From Rhynchopus sp. YZ270_cl-10 (lineage: Eukaryota > Euglenozoa > Diplonemea > Diplonemida > Diplonemidae): DNA of 64,000 nt. The position numbers and the translations under genes were made by a program. The notes under the pieces are model-generated. The model was given only the letters and a program-made list of their open reading frames with translations, searched no databases and had not been told where the DNA came from. Where the stretch lies: NCBI GenBank assembly GCA_964035575.1, contig OZ037931.1:691567-755566 (forward strand), written 5' to 3'. Of this stretch, positions 42,325 through 52,893 are shown piece after piece; position 1 is the first letter of the stretch, and each line of letters opens with the position of its first letter.

Positions 42325-42641
42325 CTGGGGGGGGGGGGGGGGGGGGCGAATAAGAGATCAGGGGTGAATAAGAGATCAGGGCCGAATAAGAGATCAGGTT
42401 GAGATTTTGGGGTATTTTTTTTTTTTTTTTTTTTGCATGCGCCAGGGTTTTATCTCGAAAAAACATTTTGAAATTTTACCCTGTCTACCCGGTCTGGCAA
42501 AAAAGTGGTCAAAAAAATTTTTTTGCCTCCGGCGAAAATGTCTTTTTGCTTTTTTCCCCCCAAAAAAAAAATTTTATTTTTGGCTCGTCCGTTCGCCTAA
42601 TAAGAGATGCCACATCTCTTATTCGCCCCCCCCCCCCCCAG
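42325..42641. mobile_element. 317-bp inverted-repeat element with G/C-run termini and TA duplication
   Basis: Starts CTGGGG with a long G run then CGAATAAGAGAT. Ends ATCTCTTATTCG with a C run then CCAG. TA flanks both sides. Three tandem copies of GAATAAGAGATCAGG follow the left end. No coding sequence. Confidence 0.75.
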
Positions 42642-43851
42642 TAAGGTGTGTGCACGAGAAGGAAAATTTTTCTTAACTTCCTTCTTATTTTCTTGAGACT
42701 GAATGAGTAATTTCGCGTAGTCTGTTGATGTGCCAGAAATCAAAAAAATTAAAAAAAAGAAACGAAAAGAAAAAGGATTTGAAGCAATTACAGTTCCCCT
42801 TCAGCTATTTTACAAATGTGATAAACCAAAAACAAGACTCGTTATCAGAGTTCAAGTTGCGCAAGTTAAGTCTGGGTTTTTAGCAGCTGCTTTTCAGTAA
42901 CGGCACACATTTATTCTCCGTGTATGATTCCTCCCCTTTTCCGAACAAAAAAAAGGTGAAAAAAGGGTGTTTGACATTCGTGGAGCGTATCCTCGCGGGT
43001 CTACTGCACTAATACAACAAGGTTTTCAAAAAAAAAAAACAAACAATAATGAAAACCACGAACACCAACAACACCAACACAAAAAAAAAAAGACCCCCTT
43101 TCCATTTGATGTTTTAACACATTTTGTGTCATTGTAAAAAGATCGGTGGCACGATGGGGTAATAAAAGAACGAATATAATGTTAAATTGTTCAGTGTTGA
43201 AACAATGTCACCAACCTGACTGACAGTTCACACGACACAAAAAACAAAAAGATATTCGTGCCCTGTACTTCGTGTACAAACTGAACGCCCGATCTTTTTT
43301 TTTTTCTCTTCTTTTTTTTTTTCTTTTTTTTGCTTTTTTCCGAAAGCCCTATTACACATATTAGGGCATGGTCTGTGACATATATTTGGTACGTGATATT
43401 TTTGTGGGGACCCACCCACACCCGAGGGGGGAAAAAACAAGAGGTTTCGGTCAGTATTTCCACCATTGGAAGTGAGTATGGGTTAAAGTGTTAAACCAAC
43501 ATAATCCCAAGCTCAAGCTTCTTCTTTTTTTTTCAGTGCCTGTGTCCGCCGATGAATGGTGAGACGTTTGGTATTTCCAAAAAAAAAATTCTAAAAAAAT
43601 AAAAGAGAAGTTGAAACGTGCATTCTCGAGTCTCAAGGTTGTCCATTGAAGGGGAATAAAGAAGCAAAATGAACGAAACTCAAAAGAAAGTTGTCTGGTG
43701 GGAGGCGAACAGTCCATCCCTCCCTCCCTCCCTTCTTTTTTTTTTATATCAAGAAAACCTCACATCCCACTCCCACTCCCACCCCACCCCACCCTCTCCC
43801 AAAAAAAAAAAAAATCGTATTCCTGTCTCCCCCGCCCCCTTTTTTTTTCCA

Positions 43852-43950
43852 GATGTAAACCACGAAATGGACTGCATGCACCCCTGGTACACCCGGTCAT
43901 TGTACCAAGGTACACTGTGCACGAGAGGGCTTTTGTATTTCAACGGCAAC
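43852..43950 (+). repeat. Module F, near-complete copy
   Basis: GATGTAAACCACGAAATGG, GTACACCCGGTCATTGTACC, AAGGTACACTGTGCACGAGA, GGGCTTTTGTATTTCAA. It contains short palindromes (GTGCAC, GGTACACC/GGTCATTGTACC) that could fold. Confidence 0.7.
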
Positions 43951-44247
43951 TTGGTGTGGCTGAAAGGGGGTGCTATTTTTTTGTGCTATTTTCTGCTATT
44001 CTGGACAATCTGGATTTTTAAAGTCTGACTGTCAACTGTTTTTTTTTTTCTTCTTCAAACTCTCCTCACTAAAACAAACCCCACCCGCACCCCCTCAGAA
44101 TGTAATACAATATCACCCTGCTGCTGTGATTATTTCCCCCCCCTCTCGAGGTGACTTAAGCCAACGAGACGCGCTTAGGTTCGTCTCTTACCTTTCCCTT
44201 TTCCCTCTTCCTCTTTCCCATTTCTTCCCCTCCCTCTTAACACCATC

Positions 44248-47103
44248 ATGCATGGAGGATATTTAGGCCTTGTGACGTTGCTTCTTGCGCTGTACCCTAT
44301 ACAGGGTTCGCCCAATGGTACTACAACACTTCTCATCTCAGATCGTGATGACCTTCCGGGGCTTAGAGAGGAGCATCTGCTTCTTCTCCTTGCACCCCTC
44401 GTAGTGACTGTGACCCTTGCAGTCACGGCAGTGGTGTATGTGTTCTCGGGGTCGCAACGTTCGATTAGGATGCCTTCTCTCCTGATGCTGGTGATGTGGA
44501 CAGCGTTGGTGACGGTTGGGTTGGTGGCGTGGGGGATAACGTATGCATCGACGAAGATTGTGATCGAAGAGAAGCAGGAGCAGGTGTTGATTGTGTCTGT
44601 GGAGCGGACGATGCAGAACGTTCACCAGGAGATGGATACGGGGATACGGATTTTGCAGCTGGTAGGAGAGTTTGCAGCGAGTGGGGACCTGAATTTGGAT
44701 GCGACCTGGCCGGAGCCTCAGGTGTATATTAAAAAGATGCTGCGCACGATAGGTCTCGCGACAGATTCCGTGCATCTATTGTACGTTGCATCGCCTGCAG
44801 GGCGGATGCATGGGGTGCGCCCGCATAGGTCCTTCGATTACCATTACTTTTGCGTTCTGCAGGATGATGACCTGCCGTGGTGGGTGTCCTGTCCACCAAA
44901 GAATTTTATACCAAGAAATGACCCAACTTTCTGCGACCGTGTACAAAACGATGACCAATGTGGAAACGACACACGGACAGAAAAGCGTTGTGCGGCAACC
45001 TGCCTGGGGGTGGAGAATGCGGGGTTGGCGCAGAACAACCCTGTGGAGCAGCAGCTCTGTTATGGTACGCCGCAGCTCCACAGACTCATCGTCACTGCGG
45101 TTGAATCTAGTAGTCTTGAGTTCGAACCTTCGACGCAAGGAGGGTTTAACTATTTGCCGTACACCCCTCAGGCGCGTCCTTGGTTTACCAATGGCACCGA
45201 TCTGATGTGGTCGGATCCGTATCTCTTTGCCTCAGGGAGTGGTACCGGGATCACAGCGTCGCAGGGTGTGTTCTCTTCTCGGGGTGAGTTTTTGGGTGTG
45301 GTTGCAGTGGATTTTTCGTTGTGGAGCTTGAATACGATTATGCAGAAGCTGCGTCCAACCACCAATTCATTGTCCGCGATTGTGACCTTGAAGGGGTATC
45401 TCGTAGGTGCGTCGCTCCCGGAGGATGCGTTGCAGGAGGACATTGGGATGGAGGACCTGCGGACGATGCTGCTTCAGGTAGGGAACTTCCCGAACAAAGA
45501 GTCGCGGATCAGCCAAATGTTTGCGAGTGTCGCGGCGCGGTACGGGAGCATCCACGCTGCGGCGGACCAGACCTCGCTCTTCATGGATGGGGGGCAAATC
45601 ATTATGTCATTTCCTACCGAGGTCTGCGGCTCGGTTTTGATTATGTCGTTGACGCTGCCGTATTCTGATACAATGGGGGATGCAAGCGATGCTAGCGTAT
45701 CTGCGTTGGCGTTGGCGGTGTGCATGAGTGTGTTATGTGCGTTTTTGGTGTTCGTTGGGGTGTCAATCATTTTGAGCCCATTGAGCATTCTCGCGGCAGA
45801 TATGTCCGACGTAGCGTTGATGAAAATAGGGGGGAAGACGCTGTCCGGGCAGGTGTCGCGGATTGCGGAGGTAGGCAGCATGCAGGACTCCTTCCACAAA
45901 ATGGTGATGAACCTCGCGGAGTTCAAAAACTACCTCCCGCAGTCGGTGCTCTGCGACGCAAAGGACACCACGTTGTCTCCAGCAAGCAATTCACACAGCA
46001 TTCTCAGTGAGCGCACCTTCCAAACAAACTTCCCCGACCTGACAAACACCAACCCCAATCTTTCCGACTCCTCCTCAGCATCGTCGGCGGTGCGAAGGGA
46101 GACAAATAGCGTGTTCTCCCCAGGGTTGAAGCCGAAGTCTGCGTCCTTGCTTGTTGTGAATGTAAAAGGGTTTCATACGATGGTAAAACAGTTGAACCAA
46201 AACCAGCTGGTCTCCCTTCACGAAAAATACCTTGATCCAGTTGTCACTACGGTACGCAACTTCCGCGGGATAGTTGATGAGTTAAGTGGCGATCATATCT
46301 TTCTCTCGTTTAATACCGTACTGCATACACCAGGGCACTGCGCGAAGGCGGTGGAGTGCTCGCTGAGGGTGAAGTCTGTGTTTAAGGACCAGATCTTCAC
46401 GGAGCTTGCATTTCTCAACGATGTGCCCTCACTACATGAACCGCAGTCAGGCGCACCCCTGCCGGTTACCCTGGCGCTTACTACGGGGCGCGCGCTATGT
46501 GGCAACCTAGGCTCCAGCGGTGTAAAGAAATTTGTTGTCATTGGTCATGCCTCCAGCACAGTGCGTTTATATGAACGTTGTGGAGCCACATGGGGAGTAA
46601 GCATTCTGACGGACCATACCATGGAGACCGACGAGGCGGTGAGACAGACTACAGAGCTCCGAACGCTTCTTCGCATTTTCAACCACAAAAACGATCCGAT
46701 TTTTTTATACGAAATCGTTGACACAAAGAGGAACACACGAGGCAACGAATGGATGTATTCGCTTGCAACGTTGGAAGAGACGACCAAGCTGGCAGCGCAC
46801 AATACCTTGGTGCAATCGATATATGATGGCAACTGGGGCGTCGCGCGCGAAAAGCTGACGCACCTGAAGAACACCTCAGCAGAGTATGACCCGGTCTCGA
46901 AGAGTCTTGTCACCATGCAGCGCATTGCAGAGCTCGATACGTGGCTGCAGCACTGCACGGCGCGCAATGAAATTCCACCGACCATCTGGCTAAACTTTAC
47001 CGCGTCAATGTACCCAGGGTTAGAACATAAGGGGCGCACAGCAGTGATCCAGAGCATCACCCAAGTGCGCAGCATCTCCGGGGAAGATGCAGACGAGGAG
47101 TAA
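44248..47103 (+). CDS. Membrane receptor with cache-like ectodomain and degenerate class III cyclase domain (951 aa)
   Basis: Intronless. Hydrophobic segments near the N-terminus (LGLVTLLLALYPIQG, LLLLLAPLVVTVTLAVTAVV, SLLMLVMWTALVTVGLVAWG) and one at about residue 490-515 (LALAVCMSVLCAFLVFVGVS) bracket a Cys-containing extracellular region resembling a dCache sensor (YTPQARPWFTNGTDLMWSDP is a typical cache motif). After a linker comes a cyclase-like domain: LLVVNVKGFHTMVKQLN, GIVDELSGDHIFLSFN, VTLALTTGRALCGNLGSSGV, FVVIGHASSTVRLYE. The first metal Asp is Asn (about residue 637), the second is kept in SGDH, and the GDAVNLAARL segment reads GHASSTVRL. Likely a sensor with an inactive or altered cyclase. 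Confidence 0.88.
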   Translation: MHGGYLGLVTLLLALYPIQGSPNGTTTLLISDRDDLPGLREEHLLLLLAPLVVTVTLAVTAVVYVFSGSQRSIRMPSLLMLVMWTALVTVGLVAWGITYASTKIVIEEKQEQVLIVSVERTMQNVHQEMDTGIRILQLVGEFAASGDLNLDATWPEPQVYIKKMLRTIGLATDSVHLLYVASPAGRMHGVRPHRSFDYHYFCVLQDDDLPWWVSCPPKNFIPRNDPTFCDRVQNDDQCGNDTRTEKRCAATCLGVENAGLAQNNPVEQQLCYGTPQLHRLIVTAVESSSLEFEPSTQGGFNYLPYTPQARPWFTNGTDLMWSDPYLFASGSGTGITASQGVFSSRGEFLGVVAVDFSLWSLNTIMQKLRPTTNSLSAIVTLKGYLVGASLPEDALQEDIGMEDLRTMLLQVGNFPNKESRISQMFASVAARYGSIHAAADQTSLFMDGGQIIMSFPTEVCGSVLIMSLTLPYSDTMGDASDASVSALALAVCMSVLCAFLVFVGVSIILSPLSILAADMSDVALMKIGGKTLSGQVSRIAEVGSMQDSFHKMVMNLAEFKNYLPQSVLCDAKDTTLSPASNSHSILSERTFQTNFPDLTNTNPNLSDSSSASSAVRRETNSVFSPGLKPKSASLLVVNVKGFHTMVKQLNQNQLVSLHEKYLDPVVTTVRNFRGIVDELSGDHIFLSFNTVLHTPGHCAKAVECSLRVKSVFKDQIFTELAFLNDVPSLHEPQSGAPLPVTLALTTGRALCGNLGSSGVKKFVVIGHASSTVRLYERCGATWGVSILTDHTMETDEAVRQTTELRTLLRIFNHKNDPIFLYEIVDTKRNTRGNEWMYSLATLEETTKLAAHNTLVQSIYDGNWGVAREKLTHLKNTSAEYDPVSKSLVTMQRIAELDTWLQHCTARNEIPPTIWLNFTASMYPGLEHKGRTAVIQSITQVRSISGEDADEE

Positions 47104-47112
47104 AAGCTACTA

Positions 47113-47465
47113 AAGGGGCCCCCCGAATAAGTTCCCCCCCAAATAATAGGCATTTTCCCAAATAACTTCTTTTTTTTCCAGATTTTAGGTGCCGAAAAAG
47201 TTACCGAATAACTTCGCCCCCTTCCACTTCCTTTTTTATTTTTCAAAAATTTCCTCCAACCTGATAGTGTACCCAGTACTACTGTATATTTTTTTTGCGG
47301 AGCAAAAAAAAGCAGAAAAAAATGGCGCCGCAGGCGAAAAAAAATTATGGTACGGTGTTTTTTGCCCAAATAACTTCCCCCCCAAATAACTTCGATTCCA
47401 AATAACTTCTTTTATTCTTCGAGCAACCACCCCCCAAATAAAGAACTTATTCGGGGGGCCCCTTT
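47113..47465. mobile_element. 353-bp inverted-repeat element just after the cyclase-type gene
   Basis: Perfect 22-bp terminal repeats beginning AAGGGGCCCCCCGAATAAGT. TA lies at 47111-47112 and 47466-47467. The interior repeats CCAAATAACTTC-like units at least five times. It begins only 8 bp after the stop codon, so the 3' UTR or poly(A) site of that gene must lie in it. Confidence 0.85.
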
Positions 47466-47836
47466 ATTTTATTGTGGGAAAAAAAAAATGACTGTGTTAC
47501 AGTTTCCCCTTAGCAGCTCTCATGGGTGCAACACTTAGGGGAGGGGTTCGATAACCCTGTGAAGTGTTAGTGTCGAGGCGTTTTGCATCATCAGATTTTT
47601 TTACAGACCAAACGCTTTTTTTGATTTTGTTTCGCATTCTTTTTGTATTTTAATGTGTTTTCATTGTTGTACTGCTTTCCCTTTGCTTTGGATGACGTTG
47701 TCTGCATGAGTCTTCGAGGGTTGGGATGCAAACCCTTCCTTCAAATCAAAGGACAAAGCCTGCGCTCAAAAAGGTGCAACGCGTTGCAAGCGTTTCTCCA
47801 ACCCTACCCCAAGAAACACCAAAAAAAGAAAATACA

Positions 47837-47905
47837 GTGGAGATTGCACAACTGTGGCAACACAAACCGAGGCAACTACACTACTCCAACAATTTATCAA
47901 ATAAG
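47837..47905 (+). repeat. Module J, intact copy (empty site)
   Basis: GTGGAGATTGCACAACTGTG, GCAACACAAACCGAGG, then CCAACAATTTATCAAATAAG. Serves as the unoccupied version of the site filled by the element at 31099-31795. Confidence 0.8.
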
Positions 47906-48192
47906 ATAAAAGAAGAAAAAAAAAAAAATGAGCTAGTTGTTCTCGCTATGCGCACTCTCTCTCCCGCTGGTTTATAGCTCTGTTGCTCCAAATGACGGTT
48001 CCTCCCCCCCTTGCAACAATGGCAAGAACCGAAGCTACCTTTTCTTTTTTTTTGCCTTTCTTTTTTCCCCTTCCAGCGTTTTTTGGTGACATTTTTAGTG
48101 CCTGCAAAAAAAATGCCAGAAATTAAAATTCTGCTTCAATTTTTCAAAAGGCGGTCAATCACGCGAGGCTCAAAGGCTCATCTTTCCGACTA

Positions 48193-48283
48193 TCGTAACT
48201 GTAAATATGTTGGACCGTAATAATGTTGGCCTTTTTTGGGCTGTCCCAACATTTTTACGGTACCAACCTATTTACAGTTACGG
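48193..48283. mobile_element. 91-bp MITE-like inverted repeat
   Basis: Left arm TCGTAACTGTAAATATGTTG, right arm reversed CCGTAACTGTAAATAGGTTG, pairing for about 38 bp with a few mismatches. TA on both sides. Inner part CCGTAATAATGTTGG resembles the MITE at 26694-26794. Confidence 0.7.
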
Positions 48284-48544
48284 TACTCTCTTTTGGTAAT
48301 GTGTTAACCACATACTGTGGTTAGAACGAAAAAAAAAAAATGACGATTATTTTTTTGCGACAAAGCTGTTTCCAAGAAATGAGTGTTGTGCCAGAGGAGA
48401 CCAACCTGTTTCATCTTTTCACGATTATACCCCCCTTCAGAACAAACACCCCCCCAAATAAAGCAAGCCAAGAGCATAAAGCGAAAATATGGTTTGTTGC
48501 AACGTCTCTCTCTCTCTCTCTTTTTGGATGAGGAAATGACTGTG

Positions 48545-48770
48545 TGTGTCTGCTTACAGTTTTCCCTGTATAGCAACTCTCGAGTAGTAACACTCCGGGG
48601 GGTTCGATATAACCCGCGGAGTGGCAGTGCCTGCGTCCCAGAGGCGTTTGTACTTATCAGCTTCGCTTTCTTTCAGATAGCAATGGTTAGGGGGTTCACC
48701 CCCAGTGCAGCCGGTCATTGAACCAAAGGTACACTGTCACGAGAGGGCTTTGTATTTCAAGTCAACTTTC
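48545..48770 (+). repeat. Three modules in series: GGGTTCGA hairpin, A and F
   Basis: An ACACTCCG...GGGTTCGATATAACCC...CGGAGTG hairpin (about 48589-48623) runs directly into module A (48625-48669, GTGCCTGCGTCCCAGAGGCG) and then module F (48682-48769). The hairpin plus A order also occurs at about 58050-58130 and, eroded, at 7570-7521 surroundings, 22340-22397 and 47550-47600. Confidence 0.65.
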
Positions 48771-50066
48771 TTTTGGACGGTATACAAACACAGGGCCCCC
48801 TTTTGCCTTGGCCAGGTAACAAGAGATCAGGTGTCCGCCCCGTAGTAAGAGGTTATATTTTCTTTGTTTTTTTCCCCCCCAACCGGTACCCTACATCACA
48901 CAGGCCTAAATACCCTGTGTTCGCAATGATCCTTTCATTTATCTGGATGATGAGTGGAAGCGGGAGTAGCACATATCAGATGTAAATCACGAAATGGATG
49001 TAGGACTGCATGGTTGGGGTGTCGACATTCCCGGTACAGTGTCATGAGAGGGCTTTGTATTGCAAGTCAACTTTTTTTTCTCCCTTTTCCGACGCGTTCT
49101 CCCTTTATATTTTTATTTTTCTGCATATGATGAAAATATTTTTCTTCACAAAGCAGTGCTCACTGTGTTTGTCGGTAGCTTTGCTCAGAACTCCCCCCCC
49201 CCCCCCCCCCTTTTTCATCTCTTGTCAATCGCTCTTCTTTCATTGCTGCATTTTAAAATTATTTTACCTTTTTTTCAACAAAAACGTCTGTGCAGGAGGG
49301 GCACATTCATCTTTCAAATATTATTTTTTACTCCCTTTTTTTTAACGACCAGATCCTGCTGTTGCTCTTTTCAGCAGCCTAACTTTCCAGTGCCTGCATT
49401 CGTCGGGTCGTCCATCCGGTGATGCGTCCGCACTTTCTACTTCCCTCTTTTGTGTCCAGACCGGGAGCTGCGAGGGTATAATTTTAAAAAAAACCCCCCT
49501 CCGTCAACATTGAGTACAGATCTTGCACTATCAAGGTGATTGTCGACACAACAAAAAAAAAAAAAAAAATGATCGTGGGAGCTCATCCTCGGGTGTCTTC
49601 GCACTATTACAACAACCTGTGTCTGTACCTTTAAGGTCCTTAGTACAAAAGGCTTCGGCCGACTTGAGTACCAGATCTTTTTATACCATCAGGTGTAAAA
49701 GATACGGTAAAAATATGTCGATACAACAAAAAAAAAAAACTCACTAAAAAGGCCTCTCTGATCTTTTGGTCCATTTGTTTTCTGAAAGAGTTCAGTGTGT
49801 CGTATCTATGACCTTTTATGTACAGGTTCCTTGTCCTCAGACGAGGAGTTTTTGCGCGTTGTGGGACGGCAGTGCCGGACCTTGTGTGGGGTTTCTAAAT
49901 CTATAGTATACACAACAAAAAAAAAAAAAAAGCAAAGCCCTTCTGTGCTCGTCTGGCCCCCTTTCTCTCTATGAGGTACAATACAAAACAAACAGAGTAG
50001 CAAAAACAAAAAACAAATACAAAACAACCAATCTTTCAAACCCCCCCCCTCTCTAACAGTAGCGTA

Positions 50067-50889
50067 CACGGCGGGGTCCACACACCCGAGGGTCCGTAAA
50101 TTTTACGGACCCTCATTACGGACCCTCAAGTGCGGACCCGGGTCCGTAATTACGGACCCTAGGGTACGTAATTACGTGGTCTAAGGTGGGAAATCACTGT
50201 TTGGATGTGTGACTGCTGGTCGAAAAGCCCTGGGAGCAAACCGAGTGGTACACAGGTACCACATGATAGACCATGATCATGTGGGCCTATCCCAAGTTAC
50301 ATACCGAAAAAAGTCGTGAGCTCGGTTAGTTGTCAAAGACGTCTTCCACCATGCACTGAGGAGATAATGATCCAACAATTTACAAGAAAGATTACTTAAC
50401 CTACTGCTGGAGTTGCCAGGTCGTAGTAACACACAAAGTGTGCCTCCGTTCGGGAAGACCGGATATTCTAGAGACCAAAAAGGCCTCAAGAATATCTTCC
50501 GGTAGTCAAGGTATAACCGAGTGAACGGCCCAAGACCCCCGTGGAGAAGTTAAATGTTGTAATGCTATCAAGTAGAAACTGCGAACACTGTCTTACCCTC
50601 CTCAATACATGGTGGAATATGTCTTTGACAACAAACCGAGCTCAAGAGTTTTAAACTTCCCCCTGAGGGAATGCGAGACGCAAAATTTACCGGACCCTAG
50701 GGTACGTAATCACGTGGTCTAAGGTGGGAAATCATTGTTTGGATGTGTGATATCTGGTCGGAAAAGCCCTGGGATGGTGGTTACGATGCAAACTGGGAGT
50801 GGGGTGTAAAGGAGAATGGTGGGGGAAAATAAAGTTGGGCGGGTAGGGGTCGCATTTTGTGGAGTTCAAACAGTTTTTCATTACCCTCC
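50067..50889. repeat. Left terminal and subterminal region of the transposon
   Basis: Terminal repeat, palindromic GGTCCGTAATTACGGACC units, and two copies of an 82-bp block (starting GGACCCTAGGGTACGTAATT, ending AAAAGCCCTGGGA) 538 bp apart. The stretch between the copies has no coding sequence I can support. Confidence 0.75.
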
Positions 50890-52893
50890 TCACTTTTTTT
50901 TGTGGGTCTTTATATGAGTCTTAAAATCAACTTTGGAGGCACACTTTTTCCAACAGATTCGACAACGATTCGGTTGGTTGTAGTGCTTAAGGTGTTTTTT
51001 TTCCATGTGCTGGGCGAGACCATTCGCCTTCACCTTGCTTGGACACATTGGACATTTACGCATACAAACACAAATGATCTTTTCCCTGTGAGAATCGATG
51101 TGCGCAGATAGCCCCACCTCCCTGACATCCACCCCACAAAACTCACACTCAACTAACACCTCGTCGTCTGACTCATCCGAACTGAAGCTCTCTTCATCCT
51201 CCTCTTCTTCATCCTCCTCTTCTTCACCCCCGATCTCCTCTCCCTCCTCCTCGCACTCCTCGTCATCTTCCCCCTCCCCCTCCCACTCTTGGCGAGCTTC
51301 AGCTAGCAGCAACTCTTCGCGAGCTTTGTCAGGAACAAACGAATGAAATGTGAAGTTGGGTATTTTTTCGCTGCACAGGCACACATAGCCTATCCCCTCC
51401 CCCTCCAGAAAACTAAACAGCACGTAACGTCCGGTGATGTGGGCGAACCCAGGACGTATTTCCGTGAGCTGAGTCAAGAGCCTGTGCACAGCGAGACGGT
51501 TCTTGGCAGTAGCGCTGAGGCACTTGCACATAATCACCCTTTTTTTCCCCTCCAATCCCACGGCGTCCAATGTCGCCTTTTCCCACCTGCATGCCTGCGT
51601 GCGGGCTCTCTGCTCCGCCATAGCCATTGTGACCTCATAGGTCTGTGGGCTCGTCACATTGGGGGCGAGACGCTTCCTCTTCCCGTTCTCGGCCTCCTCC
51701 CGCTCATCGGATGCTTCGAGAGGGATGGCATCGGAGAAATGCCACCAGTGGTTGATGGAGTGGCAGAAGGCGTTTTTTGTACTACCTCTTCTGACCAGCT
51801 CCATGAGGACCAGGAAAATGTGGCCTGCCACCCTCGCCCTGAGGAACGGGTCGACGGCAGCTCCCTCCTTCAGCACGTGATAACGCCATGGCACATCCTG
51901 GTACCTGTACTGAATGAGTTCAGTAACACACACGTACAGCCATTTCCACTGGCCAGACAGGTCCCTGCTCTCCCCCATTGCGCGCGCCACTGTCCGAAGC
52001 TGATCCCCGATGGCGTTCTGCGAAATATCGCACCGGAGATGCGCGCACACAGACGACAGCACCAGCCTTGTCGGTCTGTCGATGAGGGCGTTCAATTTTT
52101 GAACAAGACCCTTCGTGTCGTGGAGGGCGGGGCTCACAAAACGGCACCGAGGCGCAACAGAAGCAAGTCGTGAGGGAAAACCGGCATCCGCCATTTGCTG
52201 CACAGTCAGATGTGGGCAGTTGTGAATGTTCAGCGACCACTCGTCCTCAGGGATAGCACATGTGCAACATCTATGCGATGTGGGACCGCAGCCCTTAATT
52301 TTGGACCAGCGGTCCAGATGATCTGGGCACATCTTTCCCACGACGACGCTGGCCAGCCTGCACGGTTGTCCGCTCGGAGGCTCGGCTTGGCAGGTGGCCC
52401 CACCCAGCTGCTCGAGCTGATTCTGCAGGGTGTAGTGCTCATACGCCTTGAACCATTTTTTTTTTAGGTCAACCACAGTTAGACCTGGGGAGAAGAATCC
52501 TGTCTGAAGATTCAACAGGGCGAGGGACAAGCGAACACGGGCATTCCTCGTGCGGAGGGAATTCCTCGGCGTATACCCGTCGGTGTAGAGCAAGCCCACT
52601 AGGGGCAGGGTACCTCCCAAAAGCCATTCACATGCCTCGCGGACCATCCACACAAATGCCCCGACCAAACCAAGCGCCAGCCGGGCCCTCGTGGTTTCCT
52701 TCTCCTCACGCTCCAATTTTCGCACCCTTTTCGTCGATAACCCCATCCGATACCCTGTGCGCTCGAAATGCAACCTGCCCACCTTCGCGAGTTGTGCCTG
52801 CGAAAGGCCAAGCTCAAGCCTGAACAAACGAAGCGTTTCCCCAACATCCATAACAGCATCCTCAACATCAGTATTGCGTGCACGGCGTGGCAT
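50890..52893 (-). CDS. Transposon protein 1: N-terminal HTH-like and C-terminal zinc fingers (667 aa)
   Basis: The start MPRRARNTDVEDA at 52893 is supported by the decayed copy at 55428, which also starts there. Residues about 12-70 (LFRLELGLSQAQLAKVGRLH, GLSTKRVRKLEREEKETTRA) look like an XRE/Cro-type helix-turn-helix. A Cys/His-rich middle part (CRLASVVVGKMCPDH, HRCCTCAIPEDEW) could bind zinc. A 40-residue Glu/Asp run precedes three C-terminal C2H2-like fingers (CEFCGVDVREVGLSAHIDSH, CPMCPSKVKANGLAQHMEKK, CRICWKKCASKVDFKTHIKT). It is probably the DNA-binding recombination protein of the element, but no DDE or tyrosine-recombinase motif is obvious. Confidence 0.8.
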   Translation of the reverse strand: MPRRARNTDVEDAVMDVGETLRLFRLELGLSQAQLAKVGRLHFERTGYRMGLSTKRVRKLEREEKETTRARLALGLVGAFVWMVREACEWLLGGTLPLVGLLYTDGYTPRNSLRTRNARVRLSLALLNLQTGFFSPGLTVVDLKKKWFKAYEHYTLQNQLEQLGGATCQAEPPSGQPCRLASVVVGKMCPDHLDRWSKIKGCGPTSHRCCTCAIPEDEWSLNIHNCPHLTVQQMADAGFPSRLASVAPRCRFVSPALHDTKGLVQKLNALIDRPTRLVLSSVCAHLRCDISQNAIGDQLRTVARAMGESRDLSGQWKWLYVCVTELIQYRYQDVPWRYHVLKEGAAVDPFLRARVAGHIFLVLMELVRRGSTKNAFCHSINHWWHFSDAIPLEASDEREEAENGKRKRLAPNVTSPQTYEVTMAMAEQRARTQACRWEKATLDAVGLEGKKRVIMCKCLSATAKNRLAVHRLLTQLTEIRPGFAHITGRYVLFSFLEGEGIGYVCLCSEKIPNFTFHSFVPDKAREELLLAEARQEWEGEGEDDEECEEEGEEIGGEEEEDEEEEDEESFSSDESDDEVLVECEFCGVDVREVGLSAHIDSHREKIICVCMRKCPMCPSKVKANGLAQHMEKKHLKHYNQPNRCRICWKKCASKVDFKTHIKTHKKK

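Larger units (their letters stand above)
39179..44247. repeat. 5-kb gene-free region dense in modules and small inverted-repeat elements
   Basis: No gene supported. Copies, all plus: E tail at 39239-39272; A at about 39825-39857, 40002-40053, 42271-42318 and 43534-43577; partial F at about 40185-40235 and 41352-41405; L at about 41087-41115; B at about 41709-41760; D at 42981-43031; F at 43852-43950; C at 44149-44190, inside the leader of the cyclase-type gene. Separate entries give the composite repeat and inverted-repeat elements. Confidence 0.6.
47466..50066. repeat. Spacer with stacked modules
   Basis: Degenerate hairpin and A-like block at about 47495-47600; module J intact at 47837-47905; small element at 48193-48283; hairpin plus A plus F block at 48545-48770; F at 48979-49073; L at 49288-49318; A variant at 49388-49447; E at about 49500-49570 and 49654-49740, with a D variant at 49575-49622 between them. 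No gene recognised. Confidence 0.6.
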
